The position numbers and the translations under genes are program-made. Shown piece after piece: positions 17,324-26,189 of a stretch of 64,000 nucleotides of DNA. The DNA comes from DASYTH01 sp045806965 (GTDB taxonomy: Bacteria > Actinomycetota > Actinomycetes > Mycobacteriales > Pseudonocardiaceae), in the NCBI GenBank assembly GCA_045806965.1, contig JBJMIG010000054.1:1-64000 (forward strand). Reading direction: 5' to 3'. The notes beneath the pieces were generated by a model. The model was not told where the DNA came from. It did not search any database and saw only the letters and a program-made list of their open reading frames with translations. How positions within the stretch are numbered: the first letter of the stretch is position 1; each line of letters begins with the position of its first letter.

Positions 17324-18970
17324 GTGCTCCTGTCGAAGAACCGGCAACCGCACGCCAGCCTCCGCCGCGTGCTCGACGACCTCGGCGCCACGCTGCTCGA
17401 GCTGGTGTGCGGCGACCCGGACCGGCCGGGGGACATCGGGGGCGTCGCCATCCACGACCCGCTCGAGGAGCCGAACCTGCCGCGGCACGCCGTCGTCCTC
17501 GGCGTCGGCCTGCGCCTACCGGAGGAGGTCGCCCGGCTCCTCGCCGACCTCGGCCGGCATGAGGCGTGCGCGCTCGTGGTGCGGGCCCCGGTCGCGCGAT
17601 CCGACGAGCTGGCTGCGGCCGCACGGGAGTCCGGCGTCGCGCTGCTCGGGCTGACCCGCGGGGCATCCTGGGCCCAGCTCGCCGCGATCCTGCGTTCGCT
17701 GCTTGCCGAGGGCGACGTGGGCGGCGCCGAACCGGAGACCCTTGGCGGGATCCCGTCCGGCGACCTGTTCGCCCTCGCCAACGCCATCGCCGCGCTCATC
17801 GACGCCCCGGTGACCATCGAGGACCGCGGTTCGCGGGTGCTGGCGTTCTCCGGCCGGCAGCACGAGGCCGATCCGTCCAGAGTGGAGACGATCCTGGGAC
17901 GGCAGGTGCCCGAACGGTTCTCCCGCATGCTGGCCGAGCGCGGCGCGTTCCGCGAGCTGTACCGCAGCGACGCGCCGGTGTACATCGAGCCGCTTTCCTC
18001 GACGCTGACCGACTTCTCGGTGCCGCGGGTCGCCGTGGCCGTGCGCGCCGGGGACGAGGTGCTCGGCTCGATCTGGGCGGCGGTGCACGAGCGGCTCAGC
18101 GCGGACCGGGTGCGGGCGTTGTGTGACGCGGCCAAGCTGGTCGCTCTGCACATGCTGCGCGTGCGGGCCGGGGCGGACGTCGAGCGCCGCCTGCGCACGG
18201 ACCTGCTGAGCACGGCGCTCGAGGGCGGTGTGGGAGCCCGGGAGGCGCTCAACCGACTGGGCCTGGCCAGTCAGTCGGTCGTGGTGCTCGCGCTCGCGAT
18301 CGTGGAGGACGAGCGTGGGCATTCCGACGACGCCACCTCGGTGACCGAGCGGCAGCGGCTGACCGACGGCCTGGCGATGCACCTGAGCGCGGTCCATCCG
18401 CGGTCGGCCGCCGCGCTGGTCGGTGACGTGAGCTACGGCCTGGTGCCGGTCGCGCGCGACGGAAACGGTGCGGACCAGGCGTTACGGACCGCCGCCGACT
18501 TCCTGGAGCGGGTTGGCCATCGGGTTCGCGCGGTGATCGGGGTCGGGCCGGTGGCGCATGACCTTGCCGGCCTGGCCGACGCCAGGGCCAGCGCCGATCG
18601 CGCGCTGCGGGTACTGCGAACGGGCCGGGGCGCCCGGCACCTGCAGGTCGCCCGCCTTGCCGACGTGCACGTCGAGGCCCTCGTGCTCGAACTGCGTGAC
18701 CTGGTCGCCGCCCGCGGCGACCGTCCTACCGGGCCGGTGGCCCGGCTGGCCGCCTACGACAAGCGGCACAACGCCAATCTCGTCGAAACCCTCCGCGCCT
18801 GGCTCGACGCCTTCGGCGACGTGATCGCCGCGGCTGCGGCGATGTACGTCCACCCGAACACCTTCCGCTACCGCCTGCGCCGCCTGGCCGAGGTCGGCGG
18901 CATCGACCTGACCGACCCGGACGCCCGGTTCGCGGCCATGCTGCAACTTCGGGTGGTCGCGCCCGACTAG
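17324..18970 (+). CDS. PucR/CdaR-family transcriptional regulator
   Basis: This 548-residue regulator has a PucR-like N-terminal sensory region, a central GGDEF-related CdaR module and a C-terminal PucR-type helix-turn-helix (AAAAMYVHPNTFRYRLRRL, near residue 510). Such proteins usually respond to nitrogen or amino-acid metabolites. It lies 77 bases after the peptide/D-amino-acid operon on the same strand with its own promoter, so it is the likely regulator of that operon, sensing perhaps an N-acyl amino acid. Ligand and targets are inferred. GTG start. Confidence 0.87.
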   Translation: MLLSKNRQPHASLRRVLDDLGATLLELVCGDPDRPGDIGGVAIHDPLEEPNLPRHAVVLGVGLRLPEEVARLLADLGRHEACALVVRAPVARSDELAAAARESGVALLGLTRGASWAQLAAILRSLLAEGDVGGAEPETLGGIPSGDLFALANAIAALIDAPVTIEDRGSRVLAFSGRQHEADPSRVETILGRQVPERFSRMLAERGAFRELYRSDAPVYIEPLSSTLTDFSVPRVAVAVRAGDEVLGSIWAAVHERLSADRVRALCDAAKLVALHMLRVRAGADVERRLRTDLLSTALEGGVGAREALNRLGLASQSVVVLALAIVEDERGHSDDATSVTERQRLTDGLAMHLSAVHPRSAAALVGDVSYGLVPVARDGNGADQALRTAADFLERVGHRVRAVIGVGPVAHDLAGLADARASADRALRVLRTGRGARHLQVARLADVHVEALVLELRDLVAARGDRPTGPVARLAAYDKRHNANLVETLRAWLDAFGDVIAAAAAMYVHPNTFRYRLRRLAEVGGIDLTDPDARFAAMLQLRVVAPD

Positions 18971-19089
18971 GGCGTGGTCCGCGGGACCTCGGCGGGTCGG
19001 TGCCGCCGGCGGTGTCGGCGTGTTCGCCGCGGGTTGTTGGCCCGGCGGGTGTCGGTCGGCCGGCTCGGCTGGTGCCGCACACTGGTGCT

Positions 19090-21534
19090 GTGGACCTACC
19101 CGCCGAGTTGCCGGATCTGCCGGTTCGGGCGGTGTTGGGTGAGGTCATGGCCGCGCTTGCGGAGTGTGGCACCGCGGTGTTGGTCGCTGCGCCGGGCGCG
19201 GGCAAGACCACGCTGGTACCGCTGGCCATGGCGGCCGGTATGGCCGGTCGGATCGTGGTCGCTGAGCCGCGCCGGCTGGCCGCCCGCGCCGCCGCGGCCC
19301 GGATGGCCGACCTGTTGGGCGAGCCGGTGGGCGCCACCGTGGGCTACGCGGTGCGCGGCGATCGGCGGGTCTCCAAGGCCACCCGGATCGAGGTGGTCAC
19401 CTCCGGGTTGCTGGTGCGGCGGTTGCAGTCCGATCCGGAACTGTCCGGCACGGGTGCGGTGCTGCTCGACGAGTGCCACGAACGGCACCTGGACGCCGAC
19501 CTGTTGCTCGCCCTGCTGCTGGACATGCGCGCCGGACTGCGCCCGGATCTGCGCCTGCTCGCGACTTCGGCGACCGTCGCCACCGGCCGGCTCGCCGAGT
19601 TGCTCGGCGGGCCGGCCGGTGACGGCACCCCGGTGCTGCGCGCCGACGTACGGGCCTATCCGGTCGAGGTGACCTACACACCGCCGGCCCGGACCGAACG
19701 CATCGAGGGTTGCGTGGCCCGTACCGTCCACAGAGCACTGTCCGAAACGGATGGTGATGTACTGGTCTTCCTGCCCGGTGTCGCCGAGATCCACCGGGTC
19801 ACCGCGCTACTCGGCGGCCTGACCGTGCTGCCCCTGCACGGACGGCTGTCCGCCGCGCGGCAGGACGCGGCACTGCGCCCGGGCACCGGGCGGCGGGTGG
19901 TGCTGGCGACCGCGGTCGCCGAGTCCAGCCTCACCGTCCCGGGAGTCCGCGCGGTCGTGGACGCCGGACTGGCCAGGGTGCCCCGAATGGACCACCGCCG
20001 GGGCCTGGCCGGGTTGATCACCACCAGGGTGTCGGCGGCCGTCGCCGAGCAACGCGCCGGGCGCGCCGGCCGGCAGGGACCGGGCCGGGTCTACCGGTGC
20101 TGGCCCGAGCACGAGCACGCCACGCTGCCCCGGTATCCGGAACCGGAGATCAGAACCACCGACCTGACCAGGCTCGCTCTGGAGCTGGCCTGCTGGGGCA
20201 CACCAGACGGCGCGAGCCTGGCCTGGTGGGATCCGCCACCTCCCGGCCCGCTGGCCGCCGGCCGGGAAGTGCTCACCGCGCTGGGTGCCCTTGACCGGGC
20301 CGGCGAGATCACCGAACGCGGCCGGCGGATCGCCGGCATCGGCCTGCATCCCCGGCTGGCCAGGGCACTGCTGGACGGCGCGGACATGATCGGCGCCAGG
20401 TCCGCGGCCGAAGTGGTGGTACTGCTCGACGACGACACCCTGACCACCGGCACCGACCTCGAAGCGGCGGTGCGACGGCTGCGGGCCGACGACCACAGTG
20501 ACGCCGCCCGTCGCTGGCGACACGAGGTGCGCAGGCTCTCCGCGCTGGTCGCCGACCGATCCGGCACCGAGCGGCCCGACCCGGCCGTGGTCGTGGCATT
20601 GGCCCACCCGGAGCGCCTCGCCCGGCGGCGCGCCCCCGGGTCGCGCGTATACCTGATGGCCGGCGGCACCGCGGCCGAGACCGACGGCAGCACCGACGCC
20701 GAGTGGCTCGCGGTGGCCGGCGTGGACCGCGATCCGGCCCGCGCCCACGGCAAGATCCGGTTGGCCGCCCGGGCCGACCAGCAACTGGCCGAACGCGCCG
20801 CCCCCGCCCTGATGTCCACTGTGGACGAAGTGCGGTGGGCCGACGGTGACATCCTCGCCCGCAGGGTCGACCGGCTCGGCGCGATCGTGCTGCACGAACG
20901 ACAACTGGCCCAACCCGAACGCGCCGACCTACACGGCGCGCTCGTCGCGGGACTTCGCCGGGAAGGCCTGGGCATCCTGCGCTGGACCAGCGGCGCCACC
21001 CGCCTGCGGCAGCGGCTGGCGTTCCTGAACCGAACCCTCGGCCAGCCATGGCCGCCGGTCGACGACCAGACCCTGCTGGACACCCTGGACTCCTGGCTCG
21101 GACCCGACCTGGCCACCGCACGCCGCCGCGCCGACCTGGAACGCATCGCCACCCACGACGCGATCTCCCGGCTGCGGCCCTGGCCGGCCGCCACCCGGCT
21201 CGACGAACTGGCCCCCGACCGGCTCACCGCGCCCTCCGGCGCACACATCCGGATCGACTACTCGACCAACCAACCGATCCTGCCGGTCAAGGTGCAGGAA
21301 GCCTTCGGCTGGACCGAGAGCCCCACCATCGCCGACGGGCGGGTTCGCCTACTGCTACACCTGCTCTCCCCGGCCGGCCGACCCGTCGCCGTGACCAGCG
21401 ATCTCGCCTCGTTCTGGCAGAGCGGATACCAACAGGTACGCACCGAACTGCGCGGCCGCTACCCCAAACACCCCTGGCCCACCGACCCAACCACCGCCGT
21501 TCCCACCCGACAACCCCACCGCTCCCGGAAGTGA
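19090..21534 (+). CDS. hrpB: ATP-dependent helicase HrpB
   Basis: This DEAH/DExH helicase of 814 residues has Walker A APGAGKTT near residue 36, DECHERHLDAD (DExH box) near 135, SATV, and the C-terminal motif VI region EQRAGRAGRQGPGRVYR. The helicase-associated and HrpB C-terminal domains follow. The GTG at 19090 gives the usual short N-terminus; upstream in-frame codons read as non-homologous sequence. HrpB is a putative RNA helicase of unsettled function. It stands alone, converging on the kinase-fold gene. Confidence 0.92.
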   Translation: MDLPAELPDLPVRAVLGEVMAALAECGTAVLVAAPGAGKTTLVPLAMAAGMAGRIVVAEPRRLAARAAAARMADLLGEPVGATVGYAVRGDRRVSKATRIEVVTSGLLVRRLQSDPELSGTGAVLLDECHERHLDADLLLALLLDMRAGLRPDLRLLATSATVATGRLAELLGGPAGDGTPVLRADVRAYPVEVTYTPPARTERIEGCVARTVHRALSETDGDVLVFLPGVAEIHRVTALLGGLTVLPLHGRLSAARQDAALRPGTGRRVVLATAVAESSLTVPGVRAVVDAGLARVPRMDHRRGLAGLITTRVSAAVAEQRAGRAGRQGPGRVYRCWPEHEHATLPRYPEPEIRTTDLTRLALELACWGTPDGASLAWWDPPPPGPLAAGREVLTALGALDRAGEITERGRRIAGIGLHPRLARALLDGADMIGARSAAEVVVLLDDDTLTTGTDLEAAVRRLRADDHSDAARRWRHEVRRLSALVADRSGTERPDPAVVVALAHPERLARRRAPGSRVYLMAGGTAAETDGSTDAEWLAVAGVDRDPARAHGKIRLAARADQQLAERAAPALMSTVDEVRWADGDILARRVDRLGAIVLHERQLAQPERADLHGALVAGLRREGLGILRWTSGATRLRQRLAFLNRTLGQPWPPVDDQTLLDTLDSWLGPDLATARRRADLERIATHDAISRLRPWPAATRLDELAPDRLTAPSGAHIRIDYSTNQPILPVKVQEAFGWTESPTIADGRVRLLLHLLSPAGRPVAVTSDLASFWQSGYQQVRTELRGRYPKHPWPTDPTTAVPTRQPHRSRK

Positions 21535-21579
21535 GCGCAATGTGGGCTGGCGACGAGCCGGGCATCGGCCCGATCCGTC

Positions 21580-22584
21580 CTACCGGCCGGGGTATTCGGC
21601 GTGGATTTCGCCGTCGAACAATCTCCCGTAGAAGGCGTTCATCTTCGCGGCGGCGGGTGCGTGCCGGGTCAGGATCGCGGCCACCACCGGCGGCACGTCA
21701 GCCGGGATGTGGCCGGCGGCGCACCGACGTACGTACGCATTGCGGGCGACCGGGGGGCCGCTGGCCGGCACCGGTACCCCGCATACCGCGGTTACCAGCC
21801 AGTTGACCAGTCGCATGGCGGCATAGGCATCGTCATGAGTCGCGTGGCGTTCGGCGAAGTCGCGCTCGGCGGCCGACAGGTCGAAATGTGGCGATGTGGC
21901 CAGTCCGAAGTCGCTGAGATAGATCCGCTCCCCGTCGGTGCGCATGTTGCCGAAGTGTCCGTCCATGTGCAGCAGTTGCCGACCACGCAGGAACCTCACG
22001 ATCTGCGAAAACTGCCGCTCGACCGTAGCGGCCCTGCCCACCGGGTTCTCGTGCAGCCAGTCCAGTATCGGCCGCGGGATGTGTTCGCAGAACAGGATGA
22101 GGCTGCACGATGCCGCGGCCAGCGCTTCGAAACGGGCACGCACGGTTGAGCAGTCGCCGAGGGCGGCGACGGCCGTGTCGATGTCGGCGTGTTCGGCTGC
22201 GACCGGCGAACGACCGGGAAGCACGCGCCAGTGGTAGAGCACCGGGAACGACTGCGTCTCGCCGGCCAGAACGGCGTCGGTGACGACCCTGTTCGCGGCC
22301 AGCTCGCGCCAGGCGTTGAATCCGGGGCTGGCCACGCCGTACTGGCAGTACAGCGGCAGATCGAACACGTTTGCGGTGGAGCCCGGATCGGCGAGCTCCC
22401 GGTCGGTCAGCGGGATGCGCTTGGCGAACACCGGCACGCCGTCGACGTCGAGGACCACGGAACCGCCGCCCACACCCACACTGTTGGGCCGACCCGTCTC
22501 CACCAACGCGGCGAGCTCGACGTCACTGTGGGAATCCAGGAAAGCCGAGAGTCTTTGGTGGCAGGCGCGCCTGGCATCTGTCAT
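21580..22584 (-). CDS. Kinase-fold protein of unknown substrate
   Basis: This 334-residue protein has a protein-kinase-like fold. A catalytic-loop motif LLHMDGHFGNMRTDG (Asp in place of the HRD aspartate, Asn seven residues later pattern) precedes the metal-binding SDFGLA. The lysine is probably in VPVFAKRIPL. The N-lobe is short. It resembles aminoglycoside- or choline-kinase-like families more than Hanks kinases. The ATG at 22584 gives a clean N-terminus. Substrate is unknown and no partner is evident, though it lies downstream of infA on the same strand, beyond a terminator. Confidence 0.72.
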   Translation of the reverse strand: MTDARRACHQRLSAFLDSHSDVELAALVETGRPNSVGVGGGSVVLDVDGVPVFAKRIPLTDRELADPGSTANVFDLPLYCQYGVASPGFNAWRELAANRVVTDAVLAGETQSFPVLYHWRVLPGRSPVAAEHADIDTAVAALGDCSTVRARFEALAAASCSLILFCEHIPRPILDWLHENPVGRAATVERQFSQIVRFLRGRQLLHMDGHFGNMRTDGERIYLSDFGLATSPHFDLSAAERDFAERHATHDDAYAAMRLVNWLVTAVCGVPVPASGPPVARNAYVRRCAAGHIPADVPPVVAAILTRHAPAAAKMNAFYGRLFDGEIHAEYPGR

Positions 22585-22642
22585 CGCACAACTGTGCCAC
22601 GGGCCAGGCTGTCGACCTGGTCGCGCCGGTCCCGCCGACCGG

Positions 22643-22678
22643 AAGCCGCCGCCAGGGCGTGGGACCTGACGGCGGCTT
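22643..22678 (-). terminator. Intrinsic-type terminator after infA paralogue
   Basis: Fourteen-base arms (22643-22656 and 22665-22678) with one G-U pair on the minus-strand RNA flank an eight-base loop, about 50 bases after the IF-1 stop. There is no U-tract, as is common in actinomycetes. Confidence 0.65.
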
Positions 22679-22729
22679 TCCCGCGGCGCTTGTTGCCGGT
22701 GTGCAAGCCGCAAGCGGTGTCGACGATCG

Positions 22730-22954
22730 CTACGTCCGGTACCGGAAGCGGATCCGGCCGCGGCTCAGGTCGTACGGGCTGAGTTCCACAAGCACCCGGT
22801 CGTACGGCAAGATCTTGATGTAGTTCTTCCGTATCTTCCCGCTGATGTGCGCCAGCACCTTGTGCCCGTTCTCGAGCTCCACCCTGAAGGTGGCGTTGCG
22901 CAGGCACTCCACGACAGTGCCCTCGACTTCGATGCCTCCTGCTGTTCCTGCCAT
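22730..22954 (-). CDS. infA: Translation initiation factor IF-1 paralogue
   Basis: This 74-residue S1/OB-fold IF-1 begins MAGTAGGIEVEGTVVECLRN, with the conserved ENGHKVLAHISGKIRKNYI and LSPYDLSRGRI. GGAG precedes the ATG. The housekeeping infA normally lies between rpmJ/rpsM and secY/map in the ribosomal-protein region, so this copy, beside an acetyltransferase, is probably a second, specialised IF-1. It differs at the N-terminus (AGTAGG instead of a lysine-rich start) and in several surface positions such as RNATFR. It is 74 bases after the GNAT gene and probably in its operon. Confidence 0.93.
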   Translation of the reverse strand: MAGTAGGIEVEGTVVECLRNATFRVELENGHKVLAHISGKIRKNYIKILPYDRVLVELSPYDLSRGRIRFRYRT

Positions 22955-23028
22955 ATTTCTCGCACTTCTCCGTTCGGTGACCGAATGAATTCCTCTGACC
23001 TGGCAGTGATCGACGCGTCCCGGTGGGA

Positions 23029-23826
23029 TCAGTGCAGCACCAACTCCAGGTTGCTGCTCGCCCGCCGGGCGCCGACGCCCTCGAACAGCGCCAAGGCCGC
23101 AACGTTGGATTCGTGCACTTCGGCCGATGCCGTTGGAATCCCGGACTGGTGCAGCGCACCCAGCACGTGCACGAGCAGCGCCCGAGCGATACCGCGGCGG
23201 TGCCGGTCGCCTCGGACCGCGATCAGCCCGATCCGTGGCAGCCGGGCCACCTGCACCACCCGGACCAGCCCCACGTAGCGATCGGACTCCGCGGCCACCG
23301 CGTACTTCGACGGGTCTACCAGGGTGTCGCCGTCCGGGCGGACCAACACCTCGGCCGGCATCTCCTGCCATCCGACGGTGCCCTCGACCTCGTCGCGAAT
23401 CGCGCGGTCGAGCGCGCGCAGCCGTCCCACCTCAGCCTCGCCGGCGGCCACTATGGTCACGCCAGACGGCGGCGACACCGAGCCCAGTCCCGTGACCCGG
23501 GGGTCGGTGGGCACCAGGTACTCCCATTCACGGCGGCGAGTCGTGAAACCGGCTCGCTCCCAATGGGACGTCAAGTCGAGGTCGGCCTCGTCAACCACCG
23601 TATACAGCGGCTTCGGCAGGGCCGGCAGCATGGCATCGGCGAGTTGGTCGAAGACCGCGCCGTGCCACGCGTCGATGCTGAGGAAGATCCGTCCGTCGGG
23701 CCTGCGCGAAGCTTCGCCTCGGCCGACCACCCGGTCGTCCTCCAAGGCGTGCCAGTGCCGCTCCGCGACCCGCGTGATGACCGCGGTGTGCTCGCCCGTA
23801 CCCGACGTGGAATGTAGCGAATTCAT
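23029..23826 (-). CDS. GNAT family N-acetyltransferase
   Basis: This 265-residue GNAT enzyme has its acetyl-CoA-binding core at the C-terminus, IGLIAVRGDRHRRGIARALLVHVL, followed by ASAEVHESNVAALALFEGVGA. The N-terminal 140 residues are divergent, suggesting a second degenerate GNAT half. It is preceded by a short leader frame and a hairpin that covers its ribosome site (GAGAGG), and followed by an IF-1 paralogue in the probable same operon. Substrate is unknown; the arrangement suggests a role tied to translation, such as ribosome or antibiotic modification. Confidence 0.85.
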   Translation of the reverse strand: MNSLHSTSGTGEHTAVITRVAERHWHALEDDRVVGRGEASRRPDGRIFLSIDAWHGAVFDQLADAMLPALPKPLYTVVDEADLDLTSHWERAGFTTRRREWEYLVPTDPRVTGLGSVSPPSGVTIVAAGEAEVGRLRALDRAIRDEVEGTVGWQEMPAEVLVRPDGDTLVDPSKYAVAAESDRYVGLVRVVQVARLPRIGLIAVRGDRHRRGIARALLVHVLGALHQSGIPTASAEVHESNVAALALFEGVGARRASSNLELVLH

Positions 23827-23830
23827 GGGT

Positions 23831-23874
23831 TGTCGCCTCTCGGGATTGCCTTCTTCGAGGCGCTCCCGGCGACA
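23831..23874 (-). promoter_or_regulatory. SD-masking hairpin before the GNAT gene
   Basis: Read on the minus strand, three stacked helices form one imperfect stem: 23868-23874 with 23831-23837, 23864-23867 with 23842-23845, and 23858-23861 with 23848-23851. The GNAT ribosome site GAGAGG (23836-23841) lies in the 3' side. The stem begins seven bases after the leader peptide stop, so a ribosome finishing or stalling on the leader would open it. This is the architecture of a translational attenuator. Confidence 0.5.
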
Positions 23875-23880
23875 CCTGCG

Positions 23881-23934
23881 TCAGTCGCCCGACCGTGACG
23901 ACGAGGGGGAGCACCCACATCGATACACGTTCAT
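23881..23934 (-). CDS. Leader peptide, 17 aa
   Basis: This short frame encodes MNVYRCGCSPSSSRSGD. Its ribosome site is the strongest in the window, GGAGGAGGTGA six bases before ATG. It begins about 33 bases after the predicted transcription start and ends 54 bases before the GNAT start, just ahead of the SD-masking hairpin. Two cysteines at positions 6 and 8 and a serine run are notable. A regulatory leader is more likely than a functional peptide. Confidence 0.6.
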   Translation of the reverse strand: MNVYRCGCSPSSSRSGD

Positions 23935-23973
23935 GGGTCTCACCTCCTCCGAGAATGTCACGGTCCAGCGCAC

Positions 23974-24002
23974 GGTATCGGCCCGAAGGTCGTCCCGTCC
24001 AA
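23974..24002 (-). promoter_or_regulatory. Promoter of leader-GNAT-IF1 operon
   Basis: On the minus strand TTGGAC (24002-23997) and GATACC (23979-23974) are separated by 17 bases. An AAAAT stretch lies two bases upstream of the -35, the position where WhiB7-dependent promoters carry their AT-rich motif. A WhiB7 link would suit an antibiotic-inducible translation-related operon but is only suggested. Confidence 0.45.
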
Positions 24003-24113
24003 CCATTTTCCCGCCGCCGACTCGGCGTTTGAGCGGATCTCAGGGTTCGTCTCTGGGTGGTACTCCGGATCCTTCCTGATGTTCGGGTCGCGCCTGTGCG
24101 GCACTGTCGAGAC

Positions 24114-25244
24114 ATGCCAAGGCCCCGCTCCGTGATCGCCGCCGTCGTGACCGCGCTGTGCACGCTGCCCTTGACGGCGCCCACCATCGCCGCTGCCAGG
24201 ACACCCGCTCCGGCAACCTCCGCGGTGCGACTGTCACTACCCGAGCCCACCGGACCGGCCGCCGTCGGCCGCGCCACGCTCGCCCTCACCGACCGCGACC
24301 GCACCGATCCCTGGGTGCCCGAGGCCGGGCCGCGACGGCTCATGGTCACGTTGTACTACCCGGCCGTGCGGGGCACCGGCGGCCCGGCACCCTACATGGA
24401 CCTCGCCGAAGCCACCGCGCTCGCCGCCTTCGCCCAACTCGGCCCGCGGTTCACCGCGCAACGGCTCGCCAGCACCCGCACCTGGTCGCACACCAACGCC
24501 CGCGCGTTGCCCGGCCCGCACCCGCTCGTCCTGCTCTCGCCCGGGTTCACCGTCCCGCGCCACACCCTGACCGCCCTCGCCGAGGACCTCGCGTCCCGCG
24601 GCTACCTCGTCGCCGCCGTCGACCACGCCTTCGAGTCCGTCGCCACGAAGTTCCCCGGCGGAGTGCTCCGCTGCGCGGCCTGCGACCTACCCGCCCAGAT
24701 CGGCAACGCCGCCATCGCGCTCAATCGGGGTCTGGACCTGTCCTTCGTGCTCGACGAACTGCGCCACCATCCACTCGCCGACGAGTCCCGCGTGGCCGTC
24801 GTCGGGCACTCGATGGGCGGCGACGCCGCGGCCACGGCGATGCGCGCCGACCGCCGCGTCGACGCCGGTGTCAACCTCGACGGCCCGATGGACCCGGCCG
24901 ATCCGCTCGATCGCCCGTTCCTCCTGCTCGGCAGCCTCGACGACCACTCACCGGGCGGCAGCTTCGACCCGTCCTGGGACGCGGTGTGGCCGCACCTGTC
25001 CGGTTGGAAGCGCTGGCTCACCGTCACCAACGCCGACCACTTCTCCTTCACCGACCTGGACCTGCTCGTCCAGCAAGCCGGCGTCAACCTGCCGATGCCG
25101 CTCGATCCCGCCCGCGGCATCCAACTGACCCGCACCTACGTCGCCGCATTCGTCGACCAGCACCTGCGCGGCATCCCCCAGCGGCTACTCACCGGCCCGA
25201 CGATCCGCTTCCCAGAAATCACCTTCCACCGCGGCCAGCCATAG
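24114..25244 (+). CDS. Secreted alpha/beta hydrolase, PAF-acetylhydrolase-like
   Basis: This 376-residue serine hydrolase has an N-terminal signal peptide (MPRPRSVIAAVVTALCTLPL, likely cleavage after TIAAA). The nucleophile elbow is GHSMGG near residue 240, an Asp follows in LLLGSLDDH or NLDGPMD, and His is in TNADHFSFTD near residue 308. Secreted bacterial relatives are lipases or PAF-acetylhydrolase-like esterases. The ATG at 24114 is chosen because the signal peptide starts there; the upstream in-frame start has no ribosome site. It is divergent from the leader-GNAT operon. Confidence 0.83.
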   Translation: MPRPRSVIAAVVTALCTLPLTAPTIAAARTPAPATSAVRLSLPEPTGPAAVGRATLALTDRDRTDPWVPEAGPRRLMVTLYYPAVRGTGGPAPYMDLAEATALAAFAQLGPRFTAQRLASTRTWSHTNARALPGPHPLVLLSPGFTVPRHTLTALAEDLASRGYLVAAVDHAFESVATKFPGGVLRCAACDLPAQIGNAAIALNRGLDLSFVLDELRHHPLADESRVAVVGHSMGGDAAATAMRADRRVDAGVNLDGPMDPADPLDRPFLLLGSLDDHSPGGSFDPSWDAVWPHLSGWKRWLTVTNADHFSFTDLDLLVQQAGVNLPMPLDPARGIQLTRTYVAAFVDQHLRGIPQRLLTGPTIRFPEITFHRGQP

Positions 25245-25270
25245 CCCCCAACGCACTCCTGCCGGAGGGG

Positions 25271-25837
25271 TCAAGGCGTGGCGGGGTGGTCGGGCGATGG
25301 CGGCAGGGGTTGGAGCGATCTCCAGGTGAGTTCGGGCAGCGGGCCGGTGGTGATGTCGAGGTCTGCGCGGGCGCGGGCGTAGAACTCGTTGCGTAGTCGC
25401 ATCGCATCCTGGTAGGCGCTGATGAACGAGGACGCGTCGGGGTGTTCTTCGCGCAGGATGCGCTCCAGTCGCCACACCTGCTCGCTCCATGCTCGTGCGG
25501 CAGAGATCGTGGTCGGATCGCCGAGGAGCAGGACGGCTTCCCATCGTGCGGCTCGTTCGGTCTCCGCCTCGGCGAGGGCGGCGAATGCGGGGTCGAGAAC
25601 AACGGCCTGACCCGTGGACAACAGACCTTTGGTCTCCGCGATCCGCCGGCACAGCCGGACCATGTGCTTCACCGCGTCGGCGTACTCCGAATACGCGAGG
25701 AGGCGTTTGTCATCCCATCGGGCAGACTGCGCTCGTCGCCAACGGGTTCGCTCGGTGGTGGAGGTGACGACGAACGTGGTGGCCGAGCCGAGCAGGACAC
25801 CGGCGATGGTCAACACCTGCGCAACGATCGGGTTCAC
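25271..25837 (-). CDS. Membrane-anchored hypothetical protein
   Basis: This 188-residue protein has one N-terminal hydrophobic helix (VAQVLTIAGVLLGSATTFVV, residues 5-24), followed by a highly charged, mostly helical soluble part. The start is GTG. It resembles small actinobacterial phage- or plasmid-linked hypothetical proteins of similar layout but I cannot name a family. It converges on the secreted hydrolase with 26 bases between stops. Confidence 0.65.
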   Translation of the reverse strand: MNPIVAQVLTIAGVLLGSATTFVVTSTTERTRWRRAQSARWDDKRLLAYSEYADAVKHMVRLCRRIAETKGLLSTGQAVVLDPAFAALAEAETERAARWEAVLLLGDPTTISAARAWSEQVWRLERILREEHPDASSFISAYQDAMRLRNEFYARARADLDITTGPLPELTWRSLQPLPPSPDHPATP

Positions 25838-26189
25838 AGATCGCAGCCTGCCATTCCGACGGCGAGTTACGCACTCAGCTGCTTGATATGTGGGTGTGCA
25901 CGCGGACCGAACGTGGCGGCAACCGCTTTCGGGTCACCTGGCCGGGGTTCGGGTCCGCCGCATCCACGGGCACACGCACTGCCGGCTCGCCGCTGTCGGC
26001 GCACGTTGGTGCGCGGCCATCCCGCGGTATGTCCCACATTTGACGGGGAGCCATTGCTGCAGGTGCCGCCTAGATATCGCCATGCTCGGTGGGCTCACGG
26101 TTTCTACACCGCCGTGCGGCGATCCTCGTGCTCCGGATCAGACTCGCCAGACCACAGAGATTGCCCTAGGCCTGTGGTTCACTGTGCCC
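25838..26189. other. Intergenic region, 352 bp, nothing recognised
   Basis: This is divergent spacer between the membrane-anchored protein and the Nudix gene. It should hold both promoters. I see no gene, RNA or strong inverted repeat. Confidence 0.4.
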
